A stretch of 48,949 nt of DNA from Saprospiraceae bacterium (GTDB lineage: Bacteria; Bacteroidota; Bacteroidia; Chitinophagales; Saprospiraceae). Below are positions 9,135-18,766 of the stretch, in pieces. The notes under the pieces were generated by a model. That model saw nothing but the letters and a program-made list of their open reading frames with translations. It was not told where the DNA came from and did not search any database. Positions within the stretch are counted from its first letter, which is position 1. Every line of letters starts with the position of its first letter. The position numbers and the translations under genes are program-made. Location of the stretch: the NCBI GenBank assembly GCA_018057925.1, contig JAGPCT010000023.1:1-48949 (forward strand). The letters run 5' to 3'.

Positions 9135-10373
9135 ATGCTGGAAGACGTATATACTCAAACCAAAGTCAAGAAGCTGGAAGAAAAGCTATATTACAAGGAA
9201 ATTCAGGTCAATTCCTTGTCACAGATTACCCGTGAGATCAACGAAAACGCTTCTGCGGAGACACTTTTCCTTCGTTTTAATTCATATCTGAAATTACAAA
9301 TGGGAGTTGACAAAATGCTCCTTCTCTTTAAAGAGGCCGACAATTGTTGGCATATCAAGTCCAATATCGGTTTTGAAACATTGCCCCAACTGGACTACGA
9401 AGCGATATTAAAGCCTTATACGCATGCGGAATTTTTAAATAAAAAAGATAAAAAACAGCTTGCCGACATGGAATATATTATTCCTATTCGTCATAAAGAA
9501 ATCCCTATTGCCTATGTCATCTTGGGTCACTTCGGCTCAAAGCTCAAAGTTCATGACAACTACGAATTTGTCGCCACTTTGGCCAATATTATTGCAGTAG
9601 CCATCGAGAACAAAAGACTATTTAACCGACAATTGCAACAAGAAAAGTTCAATAATGAAATACGCCTTGCGACTGAAGTTCAGAGGATGCTCATTCCGGA
9701 AAAGTGGCCGCAAGGTATCGGATTTGAAGTATCTTCAATCTATCGACCATTGTGGAATATAGGCGGAGATTATCTGGATTGTATCCCCATAGATCACAAC
9801 CGGACGGCTTTCTGTATCGCTGACGTGTCGGGCAAAGGGATTGCCGCTGCAATGCTAATGGCCAACTTTCAGGCTATTCTCCATCAGGTCATCAAGTCAA
9901 GTATTCGATTAGAAGACCTTGTATGTGAGTTGAATAAAGCCGTGGTACGCATCACTAACAGCGAAAAAATCATTACTTTCTTCATCGGCGAATTTAACAA
10001 CAAATCCAAAACGCTTACATACATCAATGCCGGGCATGTTCCTCCCCTATATTACAGTCAAGGTAAATTACATTTTCTCGACCAGGGTACGACGTTGCTT
10101 GGAGCTGTAGAAAACCTACCTACACCCAAAGCAACAACAATTGACATCTGTGCTAATTCAATGATTGTGCTTTATACGGATGGGATAACAGATTTGAAAA
10201 ACACCAATGATTGCTCATTTGAAGAGGAAGTTTTGTACCCTTTTATTTGCGACCATTGTGATATATCGCCCATCCAATTCAATACCTTACTCTTACAGCA
10301 ATTAGAAAGTTTCAATACTTCAGATAACTTCCCGGACGATATCGCTGTTTTGACTTGCAAGTTGACGATTTAA
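9135..10373 (+). CDS. GAF-PP2C (SpoIIE/RsbU-type) serine phosphatase
   Basis: 412 residues: a short N-terminal coiled coil, a GAF sensor domain (about 35-160), and a C-terminal PPM/PP2C phosphatase domain of the SpoIIE/RsbU class (about 185-410). The metal-binding and catalytic motifs are present: GGDYLDCI, ADVSGKGIAAAMLMA, INAGHVPPLYY, LYTDGITDLKN and NFPDDIAVL. Such enzymes dephosphorylate anti-sigma-factor antagonists (partner switching) in response to a small ligand or protein signal sensed by GAF. There is no STAS or anti-sigma kinase gene beside it. It lies 3 nt after an ABC permease gene, so the two are probably made together; a link between transport and stress signalling is inference. 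Confidence 0.9.
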   Translation: MLEDVYTQTKVKKLEEKLYYKEIQVNSLSQITREINENASAETLFLRFNSYLKLQMGVDKMLLLFKEADNCWHIKSNIGFETLPQLDYEAILKPYTHAEFLNKKDKKQLADMEYIIPIRHKEIPIAYVILGHFGSKLKVHDNYEFVATLANIIAVAIENKRLFNRQLQQEKFNNEIRLATEVQRMLIPEKWPQGIGFEVSSIYRPLWNIGGDYLDCIPIDHNRTAFCIADVSGKGIAAAMLMANFQAILHQVIKSSIRLEDLVCELNKAVVRITNSEKIITFFIGEFNNKSKTLTYINAGHVPPLYYSQGKLHFLDQGTTLLGAVENLPTPKATTIDICANSMIVLYTDGITDLKNTNDCSFEEEVLYPFICDHCDISPIQFNTLLLQQLESFNTSDNFPDDIAVLTCKLTI

Positions 10374-10457
10374 ACCCCAATTTAACTTAAAGACAATAAT
10401 ATGAATTCGATTGAATAAAAATAAAAGGGTTTCGACTATTTATTTTTACAATTCGTA

Positions 10458-10465
10458 TAACTTTG
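10458..10465 (+). promoter_or_regulatory. -7 promoter box for the flippase gene
   Basis: TAACTTTG matches TAnnTTTG fully. No clear TTTG lies 17-23 nt upstream. Its closeness to the ATG at 10470 argues that translation starts at the second ATG, 10479. Confidence 0.35.
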
Positions 10466-10478
10466 CCGAATGTCCATC

Positions 10479-11966
10479 ATGAAAAAATTGGCAGGAGAGA
10501 CCCTTTATTATGGGATAAGCAGCATCTTTGGCCGCTTCATCAACTTTTTCCTGACACCGATATACACCTATTCAGTCATCATTGACAAGACAAAGATGGG
10601 ACATTTGACGGAATTGATGGCTTATACGGCAATATTCCTCATTCTGTTTACGTGTAGGATGGAAGCCGCTTACTTTCGTTTTGGGAAGGATAGGGAGCAT
10701 CAAGAAACAGCCTATCGGAATTCCATTACGACGGTTGTTTTCTTTTCTATAGTGCTCGGTTTGATATTATTTTTTCTTTCACCCATCATAGCGCCTGCAC
10801 TTGATTATGGCGGAGAGCATATATATTTCCAGTTATTAGCCATCATCATGACCATTGATGCGCTGTGTGAATTGCCGTTATCTAAGCTTAGATTTGAAGG
10901 CAAGGCCAGAAAATTTGCATCGATACGCATCGTCAACATTTTGGTCAATGTGTGCTTCAACATTTTTTTTGTTGTGGCTTGTCCATACCTTTATACCAAG
11001 GGTTATACCATCGTAACATTCTGGTTTAACCCTGATAATATCATTGCGTATATCTTCTTGAGTCAGGTATTTGGATCATTATCTTCCTTAATACTATTGC
11101 GTAAGAATCTCAAGGGATTGGGAGAAATTGACTGGACAATGTGGCGAAAGATGATCAAATATTCGTTGCCCCTCATCATTGTTAGCTTAGTCGCCATGTT
11201 TAATGAGATGTTTGGTCGAATCATCCTAAAATGGTTTTTACATGGGTCGATGGCCGACAATGAAGCCCAACTGGGTGTTTATGGAGCCAATTATCGACTT
11301 GCCACCATAATCGCCTTATTTACACAAGCCTTTCGTTATGCTGCGGAGCCATTTTTCTTCAGAGAAGCCAATAATAAAGACTCTTTAAGAACCTATTCCA
11401 ATGTAACGAAGTATTATCTAATATTCAGTATTTTCGGGTTTTTGGCTGTCAGTTTGTACATTGATATTTTTAAATATTTTATAGGTCCAAAATATTTTGA
11501 AGGTCTTAGTGTGGTGCCGATACTTTTGCTGGCTAATGTCTTCAACGGCTTATATTTCAATATTTCAATATGGTATCGTTTAAAAGACCGGACGATGACA
11601 GGTGCATTAATAGCTCTTTGTGGTGCTGTGCTTACACTTTTCTTCAATTGGTTGTTAATACCGATATTGGGCTATATTGGTTCGGCGTATGCGACGTTGA
11701 TATGTTATTTTACCATGACCGGTCTATGCTACTTCTTAGGCAAAAAGCACATGCCGGTACCTTATGCAGTTAAAACAATGACGATTTGGCTATTTACCGC
11801 CATTTTATTACAAGTCTTTATATGGTACCTCAGGAGCCTGGATATTTCGGTTTATCTCATACTAACCTGTTCCACACTTGCTATGGGATTATTCATGTTG
11901 CTCATTTGGTCGTATGAAAAGACTAATATTAAGGTTATGATAGCCTCATTTTCAGGAAAAAAATAA
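10479..11966 (+). CDS. Polysaccharide flippase (MOP/Wzx-like)
   Basis: About 495 residues with 12-14 predicted membrane helices and the N-terminal pattern of MATE/Wzx-type lipid-linked oligosaccharide flippases (GETLYYGISSIFGRFINFFL, then a charged loop and ARFxxEGKARKFA-like segment PLSKLRFEGKARKF). These move lipid-linked glycans across the inner membrane for capsule, O-antigen or exopolysaccharide assembly. No glycosyltransferase or polymerase genes adjoin it, so which glycan it handles cannot be said. ATG at 10470 is also in frame, but the -7 promoter box ends only 4 nt before it, so I prefer 10479. A family 1 repeat begins 12 nt after the stop codon and fills the space to the convergent alcohol dehydrogenase gene. 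Confidence 0.88.
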   Translation: MKKLAGETLYYGISSIFGRFINFFLTPIYTYSVIIDKTKMGHLTELMAYTAIFLILFTCRMEAAYFRFGKDREHQETAYRNSITTVVFFSIVLGLILFFLSPIIAPALDYGGEHIYFQLLAIIMTIDALCELPLSKLRFEGKARKFASIRIVNILVNVCFNIFFVVACPYLYTKGYTIVTFWFNPDNIIAYIFLSQVFGSLSSLILLRKNLKGLGEIDWTMWRKMIKYSLPLIIVSLVAMFNEMFGRIILKWFLHGSMADNEAQLGVYGANYRLATIIALFTQAFRYAAEPFFFREANNKDSLRTYSNVTKYYLIFSIFGFLAVSLYIDIFKYFIGPKYFEGLSVVPILLLANVFNGLYFNISIWYRLKDRTMTGALIALCGAVLTLFFNWLLIPILGYIGSAYATLICYFTMTGLCYFLGKKHMPVPYAVKTMTIWLFTAILLQVFIWYLRSLDISVYLILTCSTLAMGLFMLLIWSYEKTNIKVMIASFSGKK

Positions 11967-11977
11967 TCTGATTATTT

Positions 11978-12130
11978 CAACCCAAATTCCGCATTAGACA
12001 AATACGGAATCGATTTACGACTCGTAATCAATGGTTTATAGAAACCATTGAAACGATTCGTACATCGGGATTAACCCTCATAATCAGCACTATACGGTTT
12101 TTTAAAAACCTATACAGCTGATTTCGGGTT
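11978..12130 (+). repeat. Family 1 structured repeat, copy 1b
   Basis: The best-preserved copy. TCAATGGTTT pairs perfectly with AAACCATTGA around a 4-nt loop, TTACGA/TCGTAA and CGAT/ATCG form small hairpins, and GGTTTTT/AAAAACC forms another. Ends are AACCCAAATTCCGC and its inverse GCTGATTTCGGGTT. It lies between convergent genes and its right end supplies the last six codons and the stop of the alcohol dehydrogenase gene. Confidence 0.9.
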
Positions 12131-13168
12131 CAATGAAGCCATATCAATGACAAAGCGATAGCGCACATCACCCTTCATCATCCTTTCATAAGCTTCGTTG
12201 ATATAGGAGATATCGATTACTTCAACTTCGCTGACAATTTGGTGAGCAGCACAAAAGTCCAGCATTTCTTGCGTCTCAGCAATACCGCCTATGAGTGATC
12301 CCGCCAATGATGCACGCCTTCCAATCAACTTAAAAGACTCAATACCGGGACCGGGAGGCGGACCTCCGAGGCAAACCATCGTCCCATCACGCTTCAACAA
12401 ATCCAAATACTTATTATAATCGTGCTCAGCTGAAACGGTATCCAACATCAAGTCAAATGAATTTCTCGCCGCTTTCATACTGCTTGCATCACTACTCAAA
12501 ATAAAATGATGACCACCCAAGTGCTTCAAATCTTTCTCTTTATCTTGCGAACGACTGATTAAGGTAACCTCACACCCCATTGCCACCCCAAGCTTAACAG
12601 CCATGTGCCCCAATCCGCCTAGACCTATCACAGCTAATTTGGTATTCTTACCCGCCTTCCAATGTCGAAGCGGCGAATAAGTAGTTATTCCGGCGCAAAG
12701 CAATGGTGCCACCGCTTGCAAGGGTAAGTTATCTGGAATTCGAAGTACAAAGTCTTCCTTTACAGTAATCATACCGCTATAACCACCGTAGCTCATACCA
12801 CTTCCATCCCTCAATTTACTATTATAAGTTCCGGTTGAACCTTCTTCACAATATTGCTCCAGTCCATCTCTACAACTTTGACAATGTTGGCAGGAGTCCA
12901 CCATACAGCCCACACCAACGATATCATCGGTTCTATATTTTACTACTCTATCCCCTACTGCCAATACTCTACCTATGATCTCATGTCCCGGAACAACCGG
13001 ATATACTGTATTGTGCCATTCATTCCGTGCGGTATGCAAATCACTATGACACACACCACAATATAAAATCTCAATCTGAACATCGAATGCGCCGGGCAGT
13101 GGACGTTCTATTGTCCATGGCTCTAACTGGCTTGTTGCTGACATGGCCGCAAATGCTTTAACTTCCAT
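12110..13168 (-). CDS. Zinc-dependent alcohol dehydrogenase (YahK/Ahr-like)
   Basis: A 352-residue medium-chain dehydrogenase of the cinnamyl-alcohol-dehydrogenase group, reducing aldehydes to alcohols. Catalytic zinc ligands sit in YCGVCHSDLH (C40), PGHEIIG (H62, E63) and LLCAGITTY; the structural zinc cluster is C93, C96, C99 and C107 (DSCQHCQSCRDGLEQYC). The coenzyme loop is GLGGLGHMA, and the SRS motif after the second strand favours NADPH. E. coli YahK and Ahr are the nearest named relatives. The natural protein should end near VIDMASL; the extra NPKSAV and the stop are encoded by the overlapping family 1 repeat. It is a single-gene unit, and its substrate is likely broad. Confidence 0.93.
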   Translation of the reverse strand: MEVKAFAAMSATSQLEPWTIERPLPGAFDVQIEILYCGVCHSDLHTARNEWHNTVYPVVPGHEIIGRVLAVGDRVVKYRTDDIVGVGCMVDSCQHCQSCRDGLEQYCEEGSTGTYNSKLRDGSGMSYGGYSGMITVKEDFVLRIPDNLPLQAVAPLLCAGITTYSPLRHWKAGKNTKLAVIGLGGLGHMAVKLGVAMGCEVTLISRSQDKEKDLKHLGGHHFILSSDASSMKAARNSFDLMLDTVSAEHDYNKYLDLLKRDGTMVCLGGPPPGPGIESFKLIGRRASLAGSLIGGIAETQEMLDFCAAHQIVSEVEVIDISYINEAYERMMKGDVRYRFVIDMASLNPKSAV

Positions 13169-13268
13169 TCTGTTTTTTATTTTTGAACAAATGTCGAAGG
13201 AAAAAAGTTACGAAATTTCTAAATATTCGGGGCGAATAAAGGGAAGATAATGAATATGAAAATCTTAT

Positions 13269-13904
13269 TTATCGCTTTTCCTTGTAGTCAGTGACTAAAA
13301 GTGAATGATTAGCGAGAGAGAGATCGCTTTCATCGTTGGAGGCAATGATGACGATGTGGTCATAGATTTTTGGTCTAAGAAGTTCTTCAAACCAGCTCTT
13401 TCCTGCATCATCTAAGTTTGTGCCGGGTTCATCCAACAAGATAATGGAGGTATTGGTTTTAATTGCCAGGATAAGTTTAATTCTTTGTTTCATCCCGGAA
13501 GACAATTCACCAATTTTTTTATCCAACATACCTTTAAATGGAAGAGAAGCAATTAAATCAACTACTTCAATCAAATTATCAACCGGTCGAAGGCCATGGT
13601 GTAGATGTATCAGCTCATTGACAGTCAACTCATCGATCAATTCAATGTATGGAGCTGCATAGGTTACATAATTGAAAACATCGGAAATCGGAATTACTTT
13701 ACTGTTGTTACCAAAAATTATACTCCCTTGAGAAGGAGTAGCATGGCCACTCAACATTTTTAGTAGGGTGGATTTACCGCTACCATTGGGGCCTTTTATG
13801 GCGTAACATTGACCGGAACGAAAGGAATAGTCAAAGCTTCTAATAACCCATTCGAACATGTATCTTTTACCCACATTGCTACAGTCAATAGTATCTATCT
13901 TCAT
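13269..13904 (-). CDS. ABC transporter ATP-binding protein, last gene of the lpx operon
   Basis: A 211-residue stand-alone ATPase. Walker A is GPNGSGKST (about 42), the signature is LSSGMKQRI, Walker B is SIILLDEPG, and the switch histidine is replaced by a stretch ending IASNDES (N where H is usual), which is odd and might lower turnover. It resembles short CcmA-like ATPases. The gene starts 11 nt after the lpxA stop, so it belongs to the lipid A operon, but no permease gene is near. A role in moving a lipid or envelope compound is inferred only from position. Confidence 0.8.
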   Translation of the reverse strand: MKIDTIDCSNVGKRYMFEWVIRSFDYSFRSGQCYAIKGPNGSGKSTLLKMLSGHATPSQGSIIFGNNSKVIPISDVFNYVTYAAPYIELIDELTVNELIHLHHGLRPVDNLIEVVDLIASLPFKGMLDKKIGELSSGMKQRIKLILAIKTNTSIILLDEPGTNLDDAGKSWFEELLRPKIYDHIVIIASNDESDLSLANHSLLVTDYKEKR

Positions 13905-13915
13905 GCGTGTAAGGG

Positions 13916-14689
13916 TCAGATACCTTTAATGATGCCCCGAGTGGATTGGTTAAGAAAGTCGAGTATCAATGTTTTATCCTCTGATTCGGGGATGGTTTCT
14001 TTGATTTGTTCAATGGATTTATTGAAATTTTTCCCAAAGACAAAAAGGATTCTATAAATATCCTGAATATGGTGTACTCTTTCCTGAGAAAAACCTCTTC
14101 TCTTTAATCCAATAGAATTGACGCCTTCATAAGCCAAAGGATCCCTATCGGCCTTGACATAGGGTGGCACATCAGTACGCACCTTGCTATAACCGCCAAT
14201 CATGGTATGAGCGCCGACACGGGAGAATTGATGCACTGCCGACATACCGCCGAGTATAGCATAATCTTCGAGGGTTACGTGACCGGCAAGTGTTGCGTTA
14301 TTGGACATGATACAATGGTCGCCTATGATACAGTCATGGGCTATGTGGCAGTATGCCTGAATGAGACAATTCTGGCCAATATGGGTAGTGCCGGCGGCTG
14401 CTGTACCTCGGTTAATGGTAACATACTCCCTAATTGTAGTGTTATCACCTATTTCAACCAATGACTCTTCGCCGTCAAACTTCAAATCTTGTGGAATACC
14501 TGCAATAATAGCGCCGGGAAAAATTTTTACATTGTCTCCCAATCGAGCACCATTCATGATGACTGCGCCTGATCCAATCCAGCAATTTTTACCTATAACA
14601 ACATTTTCTTCGATGGTAACGAAGTTCTGAATGTTAACTCCTGTATCAATCCTGGCATTCGGATGAATGTCGGTATATTTTTGGATCAT
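13916..14689 (-). CDS. lpxA: UDP-N-acetylglucosamine acyltransferase
   Basis: 257 residues, normal length. LpxA makes the first step of lipid A: transfer of a 3-hydroxyacyl chain from ACP to UDP-GlcNAc. The left-handed beta-helix hexapeptide repeats fill residues 1-190, with the catalytic histidine in the CHIAHDCIIGDHC segment (H of AHD). The LpxA-specific GGMSAVHQFSRVGAH and NSIGLKRRGFS elements are present, followed by the helical ACP-binding tail. The ATG overlaps the stop of the lpxC/fabZ gene by 4 nt (ATGA), which implies translational coupling. Confidence 0.97.
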   Translation of the reverse strand: MIQKYTDIHPNARIDTGVNIQNFVTIEENVVIGKNCWIGSGAVIMNGARLGDNVKIFPGAIIAGIPQDLKFDGEESLVEIGDNTTIREYVTINRGTAAAGTTHIGQNCLIQAYCHIAHDCIIGDHCIMSNNATLAGHVTLEDYAILGGMSAVHQFSRVGAHTMIGGYSKVRTDVPPYVKADRDPLAYEGVNSIGLKRRGFSQERVHHIQDIYRILFVFGKNFNKSIEQIKETIPESEDKTLILDFLNQSTRGIIKGI

Positions 14690-16086
14690 TTTTTTAGTGT
14701 TGTCCTATTAACAATTTGGGCTGTCATATCGGCTTCGGAGACGATTTTATTGCCCACATAAGCAATGCCATACATGTGACAAATACCGCGACGGATAGGC
14801 TCCATAAGCTCCATCTTAATGACAAGGGTATCGCCGGGCATTACCTTTTGTTTAAATTTAGCATTGGTGATTTTGACAAAGTAGGTATCCCAATTTTCAG
14901 GATCGGGCATCTTGGACAAGCAAAGGATACCGCCTGTCTGTGCCATTGCTTCAACCTGGAGTACACCCGGATATACAGGGTTTCCGGGAAAATGTCCAAG
15001 AAAGCAGGATTCAGTAAAAGAGATATTTTTTATTCCGACAACGTGATTTTCCTCCATTTCGATAACTTTGTCCACCAAGAGAAATGGGTATCGGTGTGGC
15101 AGCATGGTCATCACCTGATCGGTTGTCAGGATGGGCTCTTTATCCGGATCATATACAGGCTTACCTCTGAGCTTTTTCTGCTCGATTGCTGCTTTGTTAA
15201 GAACCTTAGTAAATTCTATATTGACGGAGTGCCCCGGCTTGGTAGCAACAATTTTGCCTTTGATAGGACGACCCAAAAGGGTAAGGTCTCCCACTACGTC
15301 AAGTAATTTGTGTCGAGCCGGTTCATTTTTAAAGTGAAGTTTGATGGTATTCAGGACGCCTTCTTTTTCGACTTTTATACTGGGTTTATTCAGCTTTTTA
15401 GCGAGGTCGTCCAATTCTTCTTGGCTCACGATCCGATCGGCTATGACAATGGCATTATCCAAATCTCCCCCTTTGATAAGTCCCTGATTGAGTAGTTTTT
15501 CAACCTCGTGTAGAAAAACAAAGGTTCGGCAGCCGGAAATATCTTTTTGAAAATCCTCAATCCGCTCTAATTTAGCAAATTGCTGACCGAGTATAGGTGA
15601 GCCAAAGTCAATGAGCGTTGTTATTTCAAAGTTGTCGGATGGCAAAGCGATCATCTCACTACCGCTCGTTTCATCTTTGTATGAAATGGGTTCTGTGATG
15701 ACAAAATAGTCTCTTTCTTCAGACTGCTCGACAAAGCCGGCTGCTTCAATAGCCTGAACAAAGGGCTTGGCGCTACCGTCCAAAATAGGCACTTCCGGCC
15801 CATCAATCTCGATGAGGACATTGTCAATACCCATTCCGGTCAATGCGGCGAGTGCGTGCTCTACCGTGTGGACGGTTATTTCTCCTGAACTGATGGCAGT
15901 GCCTCTATTGGTTGAGACCACTCTGGAAATATCAGCAGGAATAACAACCTTTTCGGGAGTATCTACTCTTTGAAATTTAATACCGTGGTTTTCTGATGCC
16001 GGAAGGAATGACATTTCAACCGTCTTACCGGTGTGAAGTCCTATTCCCTTTAAGGTTATCTTACTTTTAATCGTTCTCTGCAACAT
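14686..16086 (-). CDS. lpxC/fabZ: Bifunctional LpxC deacetylase / FabZ dehydratase
   Basis: A 466-residue fusion typical of Bacteroidota. Residues 1-310 are LpxC, the zinc deacetylase that makes the committed step of lipid A synthesis (GIGLHTGKTVEM, TVHTVEHALAAL and RHKLLDVVGDLTLLGRP carry zinc ligands and catalytic histidine). From about residue 320 the protein is FabZ, 3-hydroxyacyl-ACP dehydratase (LPHRYPFLLVDKVIE, GHFPGNPVYPGVLQVEAMAQ with catalytic H and E). The fusion couples lipid A to fatty acid synthesis, two fates of 3-hydroxymyristoyl-ACP. lpxD lies 75 nt upstream, lpxA overlaps downstream. Confidence 0.97.
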   Translation of the reverse strand: MLQRTIKSKITLKGIGLHTGKTVEMSFLPASENHGIKFQRVDTPEKVVIPADISRVVSTNRGTAISSGEITVHTVEHALAALTGMGIDNVLIEIDGPEVPILDGSAKPFVQAIEAAGFVEQSEERDYFVITEPISYKDETSGSEMIALPSDNFEITTLIDFGSPILGQQFAKLERIEDFQKDISGCRTFVFLHEVEKLLNQGLIKGGDLDNAIVIADRIVSQEELDDLAKKLNKPSIKVEKEGVLNTIKLHFKNEPARHKLLDVVGDLTLLGRPIKGKIVATKPGHSVNIEFTKVLNKAAIEQKKLRGKPVYDPDKEPILTTDQVMTMLPHRYPFLLVDKVIEMEENHVVGIKNISFTESCFLGHFPGNPVYPGVLQVEAMAQTGGILCLSKMPDPENWDTYFVKITNAKFKQKVMPGDTLVIKMELMEPIRRGICHMYGIAYVGNKIVSEADMTAQIVNRTTLKK

Positions 16087-16161
16087 GAAATGTTGTTTGC
16101 CCTAATAAATTATTCAATAAATTTTGGCAAAAGTAAGTATAATCTATGATATACAGATAGT

Positions 16162-17211
16162 TTATTGAGCGTCTTGTTCGTTGATTCTGCTTAAAATAGC
16201 TTTATTCAATTTTTCTAATTTCTCAGATAGCAAGGGTAAATTTTTAAAAATGGCATAGGAACGCAAATAATTATTGTATTCTAAAGCCGGAGAACCAAAT
16301 AATTTACTATTTTTTATTTTAACCGCAGATTGAACTCCGGACTGTGCTTGTATCTGTGTGCCATCCGCGATATGTATATGTCCAACGATACCGACCTGAC
16401 CGCCTATTTTGCAGCCTTCTCCTACCTTGGTGCTGCCTGCAATGCCCGTCTGAGCGGCTATAACAGTGTTACTTCCTATCTCCACATTATGGGCAATCTG
16501 GATTAAGTTGTCTAATTTAGCTCCTTTACGGATGATTGTACTGCCAAATGTTGCTCTGTCAATACTGCAATTAGAGCCTATTTCAACATCATCTTCAATG
16601 ACAACATTGCCCAACTGCTGAATCTTGACATAATTGCCTTCACCGGTTGGCGCAAAACCAAAGCCATCACTCCCTATGACCGTATTGCTGTGAATAATGA
16701 CTTTGTCGCCCACGATACAGTCATCCAATATTTTTACACCCGACTTAATCACACAATTGGCACCAATACGAACATTATTACCGATACACACTTGCTTTTG
16801 GATTTCCGTATTATCTCCGATAGTTACATTTTTCTCTAACACTGAAAATGTCCCAATGCCGACATTGTTACCAAGCACGACAGAAGAGTCGATATCAGCC
16901 TTATTGCTGACTTCTCTTGTTACAACAACCGGTGCATTGAATTTATCCAATAACTTCGCAAGGGATTCATACACATTGTCCACACATATCAACGCAGCTT
17001 TGACCGGAAAGGCAGGCTCAAATGACTTGTCAACCAATATTGCAGAGGCATCGGATGTATAGATAAATTCTTCGTATTTCAAATTGGAAAGGAAGCTGAT
17101 AGAGCCAACCTTCCCATTTTCAATAGGGCTCGCCCCTGTAATAACCGTATTTCGGTCTCCCTTAATAGTGCCACCCAAAAAATCAGTAATAAATCCTGCC
17201 GTAATCTCCAT
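16162..17211 (-). CDS. lpxD: UDP-3-O-(3-hydroxyacyl)glucosamine N-acyltransferase
   Basis: LpxD adds the N-linked 3-hydroxyacyl chain, the third step of lipid A synthesis. The product is 349 residues: an N-terminal uridine-binding domain ([21 protein letters not shown]), a long left-handed beta-helix of hexapeptide repeats ([24 protein letters not shown], catalytic H in [11 protein letters not shown]) and a C-terminal helix. The open frame extends upstream to 17274, but the family sequence begins at [10 protein letters not shown], so the ATG at 17209-17211 is the start. First gene of the lpxD-lpxC/fabZ-lpxA-ABC unit. Confidence 0.95.
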   Translation of the reverse strand: MEITAGFITDFLGGTIKGDRNTVITGASPIENGKVGSISFLSNLKYEEFIYTSDASAILVDKSFEPAFPVKAALICVDNVYESLAKLLDKFNAPVVVTREVSNKADIDSSVVLGNNVGIGTFSVLEKNVTIGDNTEIQKQVCIGNNVRIGANCVIKSGVKILDDCIVGDKVIIHSNTVIGSDGFGFAPTGEGNYVKIQQLGNVVIEDDVEIGSNCSIDRATFGSTIIRKGAKLDNLIQIAHNVEIGSNTVIAAQTGIAGSTKVGEGCKIGGQVGIVGHIHIADGTQIQAQSGVQSAVKIKNSKLFGSPALEYNNYLRSYAIFKNLPLLSEKLEKLNKAILSRINEQDAQ

Positions 17212-17514
17212 CCAATGAAATGTTGAATTAAAGTGCAAAGAAACAAAGTTTTTTCGATTATTTTGTAAAAGCATCCGAATAACGCTTATTACAAAATAAT
17301 AAATGCCATTAAATTCCCATGTTTTGAAATAGTCACTCTATTAAGGAACTTATAATATAGACGTCTTTTTTCATTAAAAGATTGATCAGTTTTTGAAATA
17401 AATAATTATAAATTATTTATAATATATTATAGATTATATATCTTGATTATATACATTATATAAATATTTTATTTAATACTACACCTAAAATGCCCTTGCA
17501 CATTCCTGCAATCA
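17212..17514. other. AT-rich intergenic region, no gene seen
   Basis: About 300 bp between nspC and lpxD, very AT-rich (17390-17480 is nearly all A/T, with self-complementary TATAAATTATTTATA-like runs). It must contain the lpx operon promoter; the nearest match is AAACTTTG on the minus strand at 17244-17251, one base off the -7 consensus and without a -33 partner. Nothing else is recognisable. Confidence 0.5.
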
Positions 17515-18657
17515 TCAATTCATACGATCCCGATAATCCTCATACTCAAATCTTCGTTGAAGGATAAGCCTACCATCCTTAGTAAATAAAAATATATCCG
17601 GATGATGTACTCCATTGAACATCGTGGTCTTGACGATGGTATAATGAATCATATCCTGAAATACGAGGGTATCGCCTATGTTGACTTCCTTTTCGAAGTT
17701 GTATTCATACATAAAATCACCGCTAAGGCAGGATGTCCCGCCTATTCGATAGCGATATGGAGTGACAGCATCGACAGTGCCTGTTATAGCCGGGCGGTAA
17801 GGCATCTCAAGAGTATCCGGCATGTGAGCGGTAAAGGAGACGTCTGTCATGAGTGTTTTGATAGCGTGGTTATCCACGATATCGACCACATGTGCCACGA
17901 GGTCACCGGTTTGCCATGCAATAGCACTGCCGGGTTCTAAGATAATATCAACCCGGTATTTTTCTTTGAACTTTTTGAGAATAGAAATCAGGTGCGGAAT
18001 ATCATATCCGGCACGTGTCATGAGGTGTCCTCCGCCCATATTAACCCATTTAACGTGTGGAAGGAGGTGACGATACTTGTCTTCAAAGGCAGCCAACGTT
18101 TCTTCGAGGTCGTATGAGTTGTTTTCACAAAGTGCGTGAAAATGCAACCCTTCAATGCCATCAGGAAGTCCATCCATCAGGTGAGAGGCATCAATGCCAA
18201 GCCGTGAACCCGGAGCCGTGGGATTATACATATCCACAGTGACTTTAGAGAAGCCGGGGTTGACGCGTAAACCACAGCTCAAGTGTGGATAATTGGCTTT
18301 TATTTTATCTTTAAAGTGCAAGTATTGTCCCACTGAATTAAACACCATGTGATGGCTGATTGCAGCTATTTGATCGAAGTCGGAATCGGTATAAGCTGCG
18401 CAATAAGTATGCGCCTTACACCCCATCTCTTCATGGATGAGGCGGGCTTCAAAGAGTGAGCTGGCTGTTGCACCATCTAAATATTGACCAACCAAAGGGA
18501 ACATTTTCCACATTGCAAAGCCCTTTAGTGCAAGTATGATGGAAATTCCGGCTTCCTCTTTAACCGAATTGATTAATTTCAGATTGGAGATGAGCTTTTC
18601 CTCATGCAATACGTAAGCAGCTCTTGTGAGAGACTGATAATCGGGAGTAACGGCCAT
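17515..18657 (-). CDS. nspC: Carboxynorspermidine/carboxyspermidine decarboxylase
   Basis: A 380-residue PLP-dependent decarboxylase of the alanine-racemase fold (type III). The PLP lysine lies in IILALKGFAMWK (K45); GGGHLMTRAGYD is the phosphate loop, LEPGSAIAW and GGTSCLSGDFMYEY complete the active site, all typical of NspC. It removes CO2 from carboxyspermidine or carboxynorspermidine, the last step of the alternative polyamine route. The preceding enzyme is encoded immediately upstream (18835-20031), separated by 177 nt containing a repeat fragment and a hairpin. The start ATG at 18657 fits the family beginning. Confidence 0.95.
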   Translation of the reverse strand: MAVTPDYQSLTRAAYVLHEEKLISNLKLINSVKEEAGISIILALKGFAMWKMFPLVGQYLDGATASSLFEARLIHEEMGCKAHTYCAAYTDSDFDQIAAISHHMVFNSVGQYLHFKDKIKANYPHLSCGLRVNPGFSKVTVDMYNPTAPGSRLGIDASHLMDGLPDGIEGLHFHALCENNSYDLEETLAAFEDKYRHLLPHVKWVNMGGGHLMTRAGYDIPHLISILKKFKEKYRVDIILEPGSAIAWQTGDLVAHVVDIVDNHAIKTLMTDVSFTAHMPDTLEMPYRPAITGTVDAVTPYRYRIGGTSCLSGDFMYEYNFEKEVNIGDTLVFQDMIHYTIVKTTMFNGVHHPDIFLFTKDGRLILQRRFEYEDYRDRMN

Positions 18658-18721
18658 AAGTTTATGTTATACTAAAATAAAATTGTCAAATGAAGGGTAA
18701 ATTTCTATATTATTCCAACTT

Positions 18722-18763
18722 AAACCAGAATTCCGCATTTGTCTAAAGCAAATTTTGGATTAA
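18722..18763 (-). repeat. Family 1 repeat fragment, copy 1d
   Basis: Only one terminal ~38 bp of the family 1 element is left: ATTCCGCATTTGTCTAA followed by an altered CAAATTTTGGATTAA. It lies between nspC and the dehydrogenase gene. Confidence 0.65.
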
Positions 18764-18766
18764 AAG

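Noticed and set aside
11978-12130. Family 1 repeat as a tRNA or tmRNA
   Set aside because: The hairpins do not fit a tRNA cloverleaf, there is no CCA end or T-loop motif, and the outer ends are inverted like those of mobile elements.
14686-16086. LpxC-FabZ fusion as a sequencing error
   Set aside because: The fusion is established as normal in Bacteroidota and both halves are complete and in frame.
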